Below are positions 1 through 7,748 of a DNA stretch of 64,000 nt, piece after piece. The translations under genes and the position numbers were made by a program. Source of the DNA: Clostridiales bacterium UBA7011. GTDB lineage: Bacteria > Bacillota > Clostridia > Oscillospirales > Butyricicoccaceae. Location: positions 19,212 through 83,211 of the forward strand of contig DJXF01000014.1 of the NCBI GenBank assembly GCA_002449635.1. Direction: 5' to 3'. Positions within the stretch are counted from its first letter, which is position 1, and every line of letters starts with the position of its first letter. A model generated the notes under the pieces. The model saw only the letters and a list, made by a program, of their open reading frames with translations, made no database searches and had not been told where the DNA came from.

Positions 1-315
1 CGGCAGACCGCGAAAGGATACGTCGGAAAAGCCGAAGCAATATGTGCCGATTTCCGTATCGTAATCGGACACAACCTCGTGCAGTTCCCCGCAGTTGTAA
101 TAAATCAGATCGCCCTCCTGGATGGGATACGAGGCGGTGCCGACGCGATATGTGCCGAAACCGCGGTAGCACAGCAGCAGCTCGCACAGCGAGTCGTGTC
201 TGTGAAGCGGGCGATCGTGCTTTTCCTTCCCGTATTCCTGACAGTTGGCGTAGACAAGTGTGGGAAGCTGATTGTTTTCAAAGATATTTGCGTGCGCAGC
301 ATTGGATTCATTCAT
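1..315 (-). CDS. AraC-family regulator, N-terminal cupin part (partial)
   Basis: The frame is open from ATG at 315 to the left edge, giving 105 residues of a protein cut by the window. It reads as the sugar-sensing cupin half of an AraC/XylS-type activator: a His-rich strand (PLHRHD near residue 40), then FGTYRVG and EGDLIYYNCGELHEV, the usual beta-barrel with the GDL(V/I)xxxPxxxHxx pattern. The C-terminal HTH pair would lie outside the window. A GGAG element precedes the ATG. The gene diverges from the sugar isomerase/oxidoreductase pair at 666-2833, so I infer that it controls them. The ligand is unknown. Other cupin regulators cannot be excluded without the C-terminus. Confidence 0.75.
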   Translation of the reverse strand, partial: MNESNAAHANIFENNQLPTLVYANCQEYGKEKHDRPLHRHDSLCELLLCYRGFGTYRVGTASYPIQEGDLIYYNCGELHEVVSDYDTEIGTYCFGFSDVSFRGLP

Positions 316-665
316 GGGGGCAGCTCCAATCAAATGACAACAAGATTGTGTAGTTGTCAAAATAATCTTTCAGAATTTGTGAAAAATAACAGGAAAAAAT
401 CTGCAAATCCGGACAGTATAGTGGAGGTTTTAACGCGGATTTTCCGTATAATAAAAGCATAACACAGGAGAGCGGAGCAGTCAAACAAAGTGATGTCCGC
501 TCGGCCGGATGCAGAACAACCGATTAAATTGGCGAAAACAGAGAAAAAAGATGAAGTCACATGGAAAAGCTGTGGAAATACACCAAAAATATGGCCGCGG
601 AAAGCAATGCTGCTTCATCACAACAGGATTCCGTATTTATTTTGACAAAAAAGGAGTGTGTCGTT
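316..665. other. Divergent intergenic region between araC-like gene and sugar operon
   Basis: About 350 bases without a convincing gene. It holds an inverted repeat (TGACAAC/GTTGTCA at 335-341 and 353-359) beside the araC-like start, and a TATAAT hexamer at 447-452 that could be the -10 of the rightward operon, although its -35 is poor. The remaining ~210 bases up to the AAGGAG at 651-656 would be a long 5' leader. A 50-codon frame at 492-645 looks random. Confidence 0.5.
335..359. promoter_or_regulatory. Inverted repeat, possible AraC-type operator
   Basis: TGACAAC and GTTGTCA form perfect 7-base arms around an 11-base spacer, 20 bases upstream of the araC-like ATG. A TTGACA hexamer on the minus strand overlaps the right arm (355-360). 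Position and symmetry suggest an operator; the binding protein is inferred. Confidence 0.4.
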
Positions 666-1598
666 ATGAGCATGAACATCTGTGGAGCACCGAGCTGCTG
701 GGGTGTAGATGATCCGAAAAACCCGTATCTGCCGCCTTGGCAGAGAGTACTGTCCGAAGCAAGCCAGGCGGGCTACCGTGCAATCGAGCTCGGTCCCTGG
801 GGCTATATCCCGAACGATGTGGATGTCGTTGCGGCAGAGCTGGAAAAGAACGGTCTCGGCATTGTTGTCGGCACGATTTTCCACGATCTGGTTGATCCCG
901 CAAATCAGCCGAGCGTCCTGCAGGCAGTCGATGACATCTGCAAGCTGATCACCGATCCGAAAATGCCGAAGCTGCCGGTACACGAGGGACAGAAGTTCCC
1001 GACTCCGTACCTGACGGTTATGGACTGGGGACATGATGAGCGCGACTACGCAGCAGGTCATCCGGACACCGCACCGCGCATGAACGACGAAGAATGGGCT
1101 GCCTTTATCGCAAATGTCCGCGCAGTATGCGACCGCGCAAACAAATGGGGCGTTCGTCCGGTCATTCATCCGCATGCAGGCACGTATATTGAGTTCTCGG
1201 ATGAAATCGAAAAGGTCGTCCGCGACATTCCGTACGAGGTCGCAGGCCTGTGCCTCGATACCGGTCATCTGTATTACTCCCACATGGATCCGGTCACCTA
1301 CCTCAAGAAGTATGCGGATAAGCTGGACTATGTACACTTCAAGGACGTCGATGAGAAGGTTTACCGTGAGGTTCTCGGTGAGCATATCCGCTTCTTCGAC
1401 GGCTGCGGCAAGGGCGCAATGTGCCCGATCGGCACGGGCGCGCTGGATTATCCGGGCATCAAGAAGGCGCTTGAAGAAATCGGTTACAGCGGCTACATTA
1501 CGATTGAGCAGGAGCGCGACCCGCGCAATTCCGACACTTCCCTGCGCGATGTCAAGCGCAGCGTAGACTATCTGAAGTCTGTCGGATATGCCATTTAA
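666..1598 (+). CDS. Sugar phosphate isomerase/epimerase (xylose-isomerase-like TIM barrel, IolE-like)
   Basis: 310 residues of the AP-endonuclease-2/xylose-isomerase-like TIM-barrel superfamily, whose members isomerise or dehydrate sugars, inososes and keto-sugars using a divalent metal. Visible metal-site strands are HPHAGTY (about residue 166), LCLDTGH (about 195-201), VHFKDVD (about 222) and ITIEQERDP near 280. The N-terminus (ELGPWGYIP) resembles IolE-type inosose dehydratases. I start at 666 because AAGGAG at 651-656 sits 9 bases upstream; the frame also extends to 561 without a ribosome site. It is followed 53 bases later by a Gfo/Idh/MocA oxidoreductase, a pairing typical of rare-sugar, inositol or 3-keto-sugar catabolism. 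The exact substrate cannot be read from sequence. Confidence 0.8.
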   Translation: MSMNICGAPSCWGVDDPKNPYLPPWQRVLSEASQAGYRAIELGPWGYIPNDVDVVAAELEKNGLGIVVGTIFHDLVDPANQPSVLQAVDDICKLITDPKMPKLPVHEGQKFPTPYLTVMDWGHDERDYAAGHPDTAPRMNDEEWAAFIANVRAVCDRANKWGVRPVIHPHAGTYIEFSDEIEKVVRDIPYEVAGLCLDTGHLYYSHMDPVTYLKKYADKLDYVHFKDVDEKVYREVLGEHIRFFDGCGKGAMCPIGTGALDYPGIKKALEEIGYSGYITIEQERDPRNSDTSLRDVKRSVDYLKSVGYAI

Positions 1599-1651
1599 TT
1601 ACTGCAATCATTTCTGGTCACACAGAGGAAAACAAATAGGAGGAGAGCATC

Positions 1652-2833
1652 ATGATTAACGGTTCCAAGGTATTAGATCATCCGATTCGCTGGGCTATGG
1701 TAGGCGGCGGCAAGGGCAGCCAGATCGGCTACATCCATCGTTCTGCAGCACTGCGCGACAGCAATTTCCAGCTGGTAGCAGGTGCATTTGACATCAATCC
1801 GGAGCGCGGCATGGCGTTTGCCGCTGAGCTGGGCGTAGCACCGGATCGTTGCTATCCGGACTACAAGACCATGTTTGAAGAGGAAGCAAAGCGTGAGGAC
1901 GGCATCGAGGCTGTTTCCATTGCGACGCCGAACGGTCTGCACTATACCGTGTGCAAGGCGGCTCTGGAAGCCGGTCTGCACGTTGTCTGCGAGAAGCCGC
2001 TGTGCTTCACCTCGGAAGAGGCAGAAGAGCTGGTGGCTCTGGCGAAGGAGAAGAACCGTGTTGTCGGCGTAACCTACGGCTATTCCGGTCATCAGATGAT
2101 TCAGCAGGCACGCCAGATGATTAAAAACGGCGACCTCGGCGATATCCGCGTCATCAACATGAGCTTTGCATTCGGCGGCTACAACTACAAGATTGAGGAA
2201 ACCAATCCGGCCGCCAAGTGGCGCTTTGACCCGGCAAAGGCAGGTCCGTCCTTCGCACTGGGCGACGTCGGCACCCATCCGCTGTTCCTCATCGAGGCAA
2301 TGATTCCGGATATGAAGATCGACAGCCTGATGTGCTCCAAGGATTCCTTCGTAGAAGGCCGTCAGCTGGAGGACAATGCGTTTGTCATCATGCGCCTCAA
2401 GGGAAGCGATTCCGTTCAGGAAGGCGCAAAGGTCTACTGCTGGGCAAGCTCCATCAACTGCGGCGCACGCCATGGACATAAGATTCGCGTTGTCGGCTCC
2501 AAGGCGTCCATCGAGTGGGATGATGAGCGTCCGAATCAGATGACCTATGAGATCGAGGGCGAGCCGGTTCGCACACTGGAGCGCGGTGCAGGCTACCTGT
2601 ATCCGGAAGCCCGCGTAGAAGACCGCATCGGCGGCGGCCATGCAGAGGGTCTGTTCGAGGCATGGGCAAACCTGTACCGCAGATTTGCTGTTGCTATGGA
2701 TGCCTCCAACAACGGTGAAGAGTACGGCGATTTCTGGTATCCGAGCGTAGAGTCCGGTGCACAGGGCGTCAAGTGGATTGAGAAGTGCGTAGAATCCGCA
2801 GCCAATGGCGAGAACTGGGTAGCGTACGAATAA
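1652..2833 (+). CDS. Gfo/Idh/MocA-family oxidoreductase
   Basis: 393 residues. An N-terminal Rossmann fold begins with AMVGGGKGSQIG (about residues 13-24), and the family hallmark CEKPL (Lys near 115) marks the dinucleotide and catalytic site. The C-terminal half is the alpha/beta dimerisation and substrate domain. Such enzymes oxidise or reduce cyclitols and sugars with NAD(P). An AGGAGGAGAG site lies just before the ATG. It is probably co-transcribed with the TIM-barrel isomerase, so together they likely oxidise a sugar or inositol hydroxyl and process the keto product. It is longer than the homologue at 30663-31679 and differs clearly in sequence, so the two are not recent duplicates. Confidence 0.85.
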   Translation: MINGSKVLDHPIRWAMVGGGKGSQIGYIHRSAALRDSNFQLVAGAFDINPERGMAFAAELGVAPDRCYPDYKTMFEEEAKREDGIEAVSIATPNGLHYTVCKAALEAGLHVVCEKPLCFTSEEAEELVALAKEKNRVVGVTYGYSGHQMIQQARQMIKNGDLGDIRVINMSFAFGGYNYKIEETNPAAKWRFDPAKAGPSFALGDVGTHPLFLIEAMIPDMKIDSLMCSKDSFVEGRQLEDNAFVIMRLKGSDSVQEGAKVYCWASSINCGARHGHKIRVVGSKASIEWDDERPNQMTYEIEGEPVRTLERGAGYLYPEARVEDRIGGGHAEGLFEAWANLYRRFAVAMDASNNGEEYGDFWYPSVESGAQGVKWIEKCVESAANGENWVAYE

Positions 2834-2848
2834 GGAAAAATGAATGCG

Positions 2849-2876
2849 GCAGGAGGGGCTGCACAGCTCCTCCTGC
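2849..2876 (+). terminator. Stem-loop after the oxidoreductase gene
   Basis: A 12-bp stem with one G-U pair (arms 2849-2860 and 2865-2876, loop GCAC) lies 15 bases after the stop codon. It lacks a T-run, so it may stabilise the 3' end or act together with the next hairpin. Confidence 0.45.
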
Positions 2877-2944
2877 ATGGTGCATATCTGCAAGTGCGGG
2901 AGAAGTTCTCCTGTCTGCACTCTTTTCTACTCCAGAACAAAGCG

Positions 2945-2972
2945 AAGCCCGTCGGTTTTTTCCGGCGGGCTT
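2945..2972. terminator. Hairpin between convergent genes
   Basis: An 11-bp stem (2945-2955 with 2962-2972, one G-T wobble, TTTTTT loop) sits between the rightward oxidoreductase and the leftward relQ. The following T-content is moderate on either strand. It probably ends transcription in one or both directions. Confidence 0.6.
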
Positions 2973-2992
2973 TACACATTTTCTGGTTGATG

Positions 2993-3673
2993 TTACAGAC
3001 CGGTGATCTGATTGCGGATGGCTTCCATCTGATTGTCCAGCAGGGCGCTCATATCGGCACACGCCCGCAGCTTTTGCGAAATGTGCTCATAATCCACATG
3101 GCTGTCAAGCTCTTTTTTGTAGCGCAGCTTGTGCTCCAGGCTCGCCCAGAAGTCCATGGCAATGGTCCGCAGCTGCACCTCCACCTTCATCATGCGCTTT
3201 TCCTGCTGGAGAAAGATCGGCGTCTCGACAATGAGATGCAGGCTGCGGTAGCCGTTTGGCTTGGGCGTTTGGATATAATCCTTGCGCTCAATCAGAGTGA
3301 CATCATCCTGACGAATGAATGAATCGGCAAGCTTGTAGATATCTTCCGGAAAGGAACAGATGACGCGCACACCGGCAATGTCAAACAGATTCTGCTCAAT
3401 CGACTCTAAAGAGAGCGGGAGATTGCGGCGCTGCAGCTTCGCCAAAATACTCTCCGGCTTTTTCAGACGTGTTTTGATCGTTTCGATTGGATTGTTTTCG
3501 CCTTCCAAAGCCAGCTGTACATCCAGTACACGGAACTTTGTCTCCACTTCCATAATGGCACAGCGATAGTAGGACATCAGGCGCTGAAACGGCTCTGCGG
3601 CAGAGAAAACAGCTTCCAGATCCGCTTTTTGCGGAATTAAGCTGGTGAATTGTTCTACATTATTTTCAATCAT
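2993..3673 (-). CDS. relQ: Small alarmone synthetase, RelQ/YjbM type
   Basis: 226 residues with the RelA/SpoT synthetase domain and no hydrolase or TGS/ACT domain, the layout of small alarmone synthetases that make (p)ppGpp from ATP and GTP/GDP. Visible motifs: DIAGVRVIC (about 98-106), PKPNGYRSLH (about 137-146), EVQLRT (about 164-170) and DFWASLEHKLRYKK (about 174-187). I start at 3673, where GAGGAA precedes the ATG; upstream in-frame ATGs (3703, 3787) lack a ribosome site, and the chosen length is close to the usual ~210 residues of RelQ. It stands alone, convergent with the sugar operon. Role in stress and growth control is inferred from the family. Confidence 0.9.
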   Translation of the reverse strand: MIENNVEQFTSLIPQKADLEAVFSAAEPFQRLMSYYRCAIMEVETKFRVLDVQLALEGENNPIETIKTRLKKPESILAKLQRRNLPLSLESIEQNLFDIAGVRVICSFPEDIYKLADSFIRQDDVTLIERKDYIQTPKPNGYRSLHLIVETPIFLQQEKRMMKVEVQLRTIAMDFWASLEHKLRYKKELDSHVDYEHISQKLRACADMSALLDNQMEAIRNQITGL

Positions 3674-3852
3674 AATTTCCTCAGTTCTTTCTTCCCCGGG
3701 CATTTCCGCTGAGATGCGGCATTTCCGTAGAAAAATCCGCAGAAAATGGTTGGATTTTTCTGTTGTTTGTATTATATCGTGCGGCAATCACGCTGTCAAC
3801 AAATGCGGGCGGCAAAGTGCAGCACCGACAAAAAGAAAGAGAGCACCGCCGG

Positions 3853-4413
3853 TCAGGGAAGATAACCGAGGTGCTCGAGCAGAATTTTACATCCGATCAG
3901 AATGAGAACGACACCGCCAACCATCTCCGCGCGCGCTTTATAGCGCACACCGAACACGTGACCGATTTTCAGCCCTCCGGCAGACAGCAGAAAGGTCGTG
4001 CAGCCGATAAACAGGACAGCCGGCAGAATATGAACCTGAAGAAAGGCAAATGTAACGCCGACGGCGAGTGCGTCAATGCTTGTCGCAACAGCCAATGGCA
4101 GCATCGTCCGAAAGGAGAAGGAGTCATTGAGTTCGTCCGCATCGCTGCGTGACTCCAGAATCATATTCGAACCGATGAGTGCGAGCAGGACAAAAGCAAT
4201 CCAGTGATCGATGCTGACGATATAGCGCTGAAACTGCACACCGAGCACGAAACCGATGAGCGGCATGAGCGCCTGAAAACTGCCGAAATATGCGCCGACA
4301 ATACAGGCATGCCGCAGCTGCAGCCGCCGTACAGACAGTCCCTTACAGACGGAAACCGCAAAGGCATCCATTGACAGACCGACGGCGAGAAGGAAAAGTT
4401 CAAGAAAAGACAT
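3853..4413 (-). CDS. mntP: Manganese efflux pump MntP
   Basis: 186 residues, the normal MntP length, made almost wholly of hydrophobic segments (about six membrane helices). The family signatures [13 protein letters not shown] at the N-terminus and its internal repeat [11 protein letters not shown] in the second half supply the conserved intramembrane acidic residues for Mn2+ export. Start at 4413 is set by AGGAG 8 bases upstream; the frame continues to 4530, but that part lies inside a structured leader. The gene has its own promoter (TTGACA-17-TATGGT) and a ~120-base leader with a predicted multi-helix fold, so metal-responsive RNA control is plausible. It is monocistronic. Confidence 0.92.
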   Translation of the reverse strand: MSFLELFLLAVGLSMDAFAVSVCKGLSVRRLQLRHACIVGAYFGSFQALMPLIGFVLGVQFQRYIVSIDHWIAFVLLALIGSNMILESRSDADELNDSFSFRTMLPLAVATSIDALAVGVTFAFLQVHILPAVLFIGCTTFLLSAGGLKIGHVFGVRYKARAEMVGGVVLILIGCKILLEHLGYLP

Positions 4414-4535
4414 GTTGTTTGCTCCTGGGAGAATGAGGGTGAAAATCGATGATACATACCCGAAACGATAACGCGCTGTGCCGCTGTCCCACAGATATCC
4501 CGCCGGGGCGGAAAGCAGCCCCTCACGCATTACAC
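4414..4535 (-). ncRNA. Structured 5' leader of mntP (candidate riboswitch-like element)
   Basis: On the minus strand an 8-bp stem (GUAAUGCG with CGCGUUAU, plus-strand 4526-4533 and 4468-4475, two wobbles) encloses a GGGGC/GCCCC hairpin and a CUGUG/CACAG hairpin, forming a multi-branch junction that starts within a few bases of the predicted transcription start. A GUGAGGG near the 5' side could pair with CCCUCAU just upstream of the AGGAG. mntP genes are often controlled by the yybP-ykoY manganese riboswitch, but I do not see its usual landmark loops, so the class is left open. Confidence 0.45.
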
Positions 4536-4544
4536 TTAAAGTTT

Positions 4545-4573
4545 ACCATATCATGAACTGCAGTATGTGTCAA
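4545..4573 (-). promoter_or_regulatory. mntP promoter
   Basis: Minus-strand TTGACA (4568-4573), a 17-base spacer and TATGGT (4545-4550) form a near-consensus sigma-A promoter reading into mntP. Predicted start is near 4538, right at the structured leader. Confidence 0.75.
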
Positions 4574-4876
4574 GCGGGAGTTTTTTTCAAAAATTTACCG
4601 CACAAGTGCAGCCGGAGAGGCAGACGGAACAATCTGCGTGATATTGTAATATAGCAAAAACGGGAAAAATCATGAGGATGGAAGAAAAAGGGTATTCGAT
4701 AGAAAAAATCGGCTGAATAATGGGAACAAATGTCAATTTTCACGCTCTGAATAGAAAAAAATGTTAAGGGGATTTTATCATGAAATTAGCATCCTCTTTG
4801 TTGATTTCTGTTTTTTGACATGATATACTATTTATAGTAAGTGTGGGTATCCTCGTTGCTGTGGGAGATGCGGAAA
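4574..4876. other. Intergenic region upstream of mntP and sorC-like gene
   Basis: About 300 AT-rich bases between two divergent transcription units. It contains no convincing gene; the recognisable elements are the sorC-like promoter and operator at its right end. Confidence 0.5.
4801..4839 (+). promoter_or_regulatory. Promoter and overlapping palindrome of the SorC-family gene
   Basis: TTGATT (4801-4806), 17 bases, then TATACT (4824-4829). A perfect 14-base palindrome (TACTAT-TT-ATAGTA, 4826-4839) covers the -10 and the start point, the expected place for an autoregulatory operator. Confidence 0.65.
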
Positions 4877-5809
4877 ATGAACTATAGAAAGAACAAAATG
4901 GAACGTCTGTCCCGCGTTGCACACATGTATTATGAAGAAGATCGGACACAGGGGGAAATTGCCGACAAGCTTCACGTTTCCCGTCCGCTCGTCAGCCGTA
5001 TGCTGCGGGAAGCGCGCGACCTCGGAATCGTAGAGATTCGCGTACATCGGCCGGCGTTCGACACAGATGCACTGCTTTCGCGCGTGTGCCAGCGCTATGG
5101 CATTCAGGGCGGTGCGCTGATTCCGGACGCGGAGAGCAACAGTCTGTTCGACCACAATCTTGCGCAGAAGCTGCTGGAATACATCGAAACGGAGCAGCCG
5201 GAATCGCTGGGCATAGGCTGGGGTCCGGTCATCGGCTCCCTGACCTCGCTGCTCGAGCGTGTGCCGCCGCATCAGTCGGATATCCAGGTCGTGTGTCCGC
5301 TCATTGGCAACAGCAGCGTGTCCTACCGCCGATATCATACGGATGAAAATGTCCGCGTGATTGCGGAGAGCTTGTGTGCAAAGCCGAAATTTTTGTACAC
5401 ACCGGCCTTTCCGATCGACATGCAGGAGTGCAATCTGCTGCATGCGACCAGTCATTACCGCATGATGGCGGCACAGTGGGATCATCTGGATATGGCGATT
5501 GTCGAAATCCGTGAGGTGACATCGGCTGTGGATGTCGATTGTCCGATTCCGCAGGACAGCCGCACAGTCGGCCACATTGTTGCTCATTCGTATGATGCGA
5601 ACGGCCGAATTATTCAGCCTGATCCGAACTGTATGGTACATATTCCGGTGGAAAAATTGTCAAAGTGCCGGCAGGTGATCGGATTGTGTGCGGCGGATGT
5701 CAGTCCGCGCGCGCTTGCAGGCGCACTGCGCTCCGGCATTGTGACACATATTTTTGCACGGGAATCGCTGGTCGATGCCGTGATGGCGGACAAATGGAAT
5801 TACGCCTGA
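4877..5809 (+). CDS. SorC/CggR-family sugar-binding transcriptional regulator
   Basis: 310 residues. The N-terminal HTH reads RTQGEIADKLHVSRPLVSRMLREARDLGIVEI in separate segments, followed by the large C-terminal domain of the SorC/DeoR-like group that binds phosphorylated sugars and releases DNA. Motifs such as LGIGWGPVIGSL and SRTVGHIVAHSYDANG are typical of the effector domain. I start at 4877 because GGGAG at 4863-4867 lies 9 bases upstream; an ATG at 4868 touches the ribosome site. The palindrome over its own -10 suggests autoregulation. No sugar operon adjoins it, since the next gene is convergent and unrelated, so its targets are unknown. Confidence 0.85.
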   Translation: MNYRKNKMERLSRVAHMYYEEDRTQGEIADKLHVSRPLVSRMLREARDLGIVEIRVHRPAFDTDALLSRVCQRYGIQGGALIPDAESNSLFDHNLAQKLLEYIETEQPESLGIGWGPVIGSLTSLLERVPPHQSDIQVVCPLIGNSSVSYRRYHTDENVRVIAESLCAKPKFLYTPAFPIDMQECNLLHATSHYRMMAAQWDHLDMAIVEIREVTSAVDVDCPIPQDSRTVGHIVAHSYDANGRIIQPDPNCMVHIPVEKLSKCRQVIGLCAADVSPRALAGALRSGIVTHIFARESLVDAVMADKWNYA

Positions 5810-5850
5810 TGCATCCCTTGTAAAAGAAACAAAGCAATAGTAGAAAGAAC

Positions 5851-5896
5851 GTCCGTATCCGTTTGTCTTTTCACACCGGATACGGACAATTTTTTT
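5851..5896 (+). terminator. Rho-independent terminator after sorC-like gene
   Basis: A perfect 11-bp stem (GTCCGTATCCG at 5851-5861 with 5877-5887) is followed by AA and eight T residues. Confidence 0.85.
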
Positions 5897-5920
5897 TGGA
5901 AAAACAGGAAAAACGCCCTG

Positions 5921-6328
5921 TTATTCTGCGGAGGGACACAGCAAATGGCCGTCCTCCTGACCGAACAATGTCTCTGCCAGCTTTCCGTCGCGTATGATGA
6001 GCACATGAATCGGGGTATACTCCTGAATACAGTGGTGGATGACATGTGCGGTGCCGCGCGAACGCCCATCCCAAAGGGCGAGTACGTAGTCGCTGTACCG
6101 AACGATCTGGATGTTGCGCTGCAGCGGAGCCGATTTTCCGCCGCGCGTATAGTCCGGACGAAACACTTTCAGCGGCAGACTGGCGCGGCGTGCATATTCC
6201 GCCGCAAGCTGATCCGCGCCCTCTGCGCCGCCGCTTACGATTTCGCTTGCCCCGCGCGGAATAAAGCGCACCATATCCTCATAGGCATCCATGGTAATGG
6301 AACGAGAGCCGATGATAGCGACTCGCAT
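5921..6328 (-). CDS. SLOG-fold / DUF2493-like protein
   Basis: 135 residues with the Rossmann-like SLOG pattern: VAIIGSRSI at the N-terminus, EIVSGGAEGADQLAAEYA (about 29-46) and YVLALWDGRSRGTAHVI (about 80-96), matching the glycine-rich nucleotide-binding turn and GT segment of DprA/LOG-like DUF2493 proteins. Members are proposed to bind nucleotides or nucleotide-derived signals; no reaction is assigned. A run of six G residues precedes the ATG. It is convergent with the sorC-like gene and diverges from spoIVB, forming a single-gene unit. It is not full-length DprA, since the family's additional domains are absent. Confidence 0.75.
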   Translation of the reverse strand: MRVAIIGSRSITMDAYEDMVRFIPRGASEIVSGGAEGADQLAAEYARRASLPLKVFRPDYTRGGKSAPLQRNIQIVRYSDYVLALWDGRSRGTAHVIHHCIQEYTPIHVLIIRDGKLAETLFGQEDGHLLCPSAE

Positions 6329-6685
6329 ACAATCCCCCCGTTTCTAAAAAATATCTGACGCAAATGCCGCCGGACTGCGCCTGCGGCGCTCTTAAAAAAC
6401 TGATTTTTGCCGCAAAAAAATGGAATGCATACCGTATTTCCGGTTTTTTATACGCATTCTGACGCAGCCCTTCGGGTGAAATTGCACCTGCCGAAGGATG
6501 CGGTACTGCCATAAAATACTATAACAGAGATCAGGGGATAAAACAACAGAAAACCGTGTCGTGCAGACATTTCCGACAGTGGCGAACTGCAGACAGGGCG
6601 GGCAGGCTCTGCCCGTGCATCCAGACAAACGCACGAATGTGACCGCGGCAATGCGGTCACGCTAAAGGCGAAAGGAGTGGATGCA
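6329..6685. other. Intergenic leader region upstream of spoIVB
   Basis: About 357 bases without a gene. It holds an imperfect AT-rich stem near 6420-6465, a CGGGCAG-GCT-CTGCCCG hairpin at 6599-6615 and a perfect GTGACCGC/GCGGTCAC hairpin at 6639-6660 directly before the spoIVB ribosome site. No promoter is clear enough to assign; a forespore sigma promoter would be expected. Confidence 0.5.
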
Positions 6686-7699
6686 ATGCAAAACAAAAAA
6701 ATGGCACGCAGCCTGACGAGCGGATTGCTTGTGCTGTGCCTGCTCACGTTCGGCACGGCGCGTGCCGCGGCGCGCGAGCTGGTCCCGCTGGGAATACCGA
6801 CCGGCGTGCGCATGACGGCAGCCGGCGTTGTCATTTCGGCGATGAATCCGGTGGACAGTCCCGCGGGCGCAGTTTGTCCGGGTGAACAGGCAGGACTGCA
6901 GGCGGGAGATATTTTGCAGACAGCCGCAGGTGTTTCGCTCACTTCGAGCGATGATCTGGCGCGCATTGTGCGGCAAAGCGGCGGCAGACCGATAAAAGTG
7001 ACCGGTCTGCGCGGTGAAACGCAGATGGAAGCCGCCGTACAGCCGGTGCGAAGCAGAGCCGGAGGAACGTATCAGATCGGGCTGCTTGTGCGGGACAGTA
7101 TGGCGGGCATCGGCACACTGACGTATGTCGATCCGGGGACCGGTGCGTTTGGTGCACTCGGTCACCCCGTGAGCGATATCGACAGCGGTGCGCTGCTGCC
7201 GCTCTCCGACGGTTCGATTGTACCCGCTGCTGTCGTCGGCGTTGTCGCGGGCGAAGCGGGAACACCGGGTGAACTGATTGGCACGTACGAATTTTCGCGC
7301 GAGCTCGGCAGGCTGGAAACAAACACAGCCTGCGGCATTTTCGGCACGCTGAGCGACCGCTCGCTGTACGATGCAGCGGATGCCGTGCAGACTGCGGGCG
7401 AGGCTGAAATTCATGTCGGACAGGCAGAAATTCTGACCTGCGTGTCGGGCAGCAGGCCTGTGCGGTATCAGATTACTGTCGAAAAAGTTCAGCCGAATGC
7501 GTCCGATGGTCGATCGATGGAAATTCGTGTGACGGATCCGGCGCTGCTCAAACAGACCGGCGGCATCGTACCCGGAATGAGCGGAAGTCCGATTTTGCAG
7601 GACGGAAAACTGATCGGTGCGGTGACACATGTGCTTGTAAACAACCCGGCTCGCGGTTTTGCGGTCAGTATTGACAAAATGCTTGAAAAAATCGCGTAA
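6686..7699 (+). CDS. spoIVB: SpoIVB sporulation serine peptidase (S55)
   Basis: 337 residues. An N-terminal membrane/signal segment (TSGLLVLCLLTFGTARA) precedes a PDZ domain (CPGEQAGLQAGDIL, about 64-77), then the SpoIVB peptidase domain with catalytic His in FGALGHPVSD (about 160) and Ser in VPGMSGSPI (about 299). In sporulating Firmicutes it is secreted from the forespore and cleaves SpoIVFA, starting pro-sigma-K processing. Start 6686 is chosen because AAAGGAG (6671-6677) lies 8 bases before it; a GTG at 6677 overlaps the ribosome site. The gene precedes spo0A, the conserved order in this group, though recN is not next to it here. Confidence 0.92.
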   Translation: MQNKKMARSLTSGLLVLCLLTFGTARAAARELVPLGIPTGVRMTAAGVVISAMNPVDSPAGAVCPGEQAGLQAGDILQTAAGVSLTSSDDLARIVRQSGGRPIKVTGLRGETQMEAAVQPVRSRAGGTYQIGLLVRDSMAGIGTLTYVDPGTGAFGALGHPVSDIDSGALLPLSDGSIVPAAVVGVVAGEAGTPGELIGTYEFSRELGRLETNTACGIFGTLSDRSLYDAADAVQTAGEAEIHVGQAEILTCVSGSRPVRYQITVEKVQPNASDGRSMEIRVTDPALLKQTGGIVPGMSGSPILQDGKLIGAVTHVLVNNPARGFAVSIDKMLEKIA

Positions 7700-7748
7700 A
7701 TCGTCGTTGAAAGTCGAACGATTATTATGAAGAAATAGAGAAAATTCG

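Noticed and set aside
492..645. A 50-codon frame in the leader of the first sugar operon
   Set aside because: The AGGAGAG is too far from the ATG and the peptide composition looks random; noncoding leader is more likely.
2993..3787. A longer RelQ start at 3787 or 3703
   Set aside because: No ribosome site is present and the added residues do not resemble the family; 3673 has GAGGAA and fits the usual length.
4414..4535. Calling the mntP leader a yybP-ykoY riboswitch
   Set aside because: The expected conserved loop sequences were not seen, so only a structured leader is claimed.
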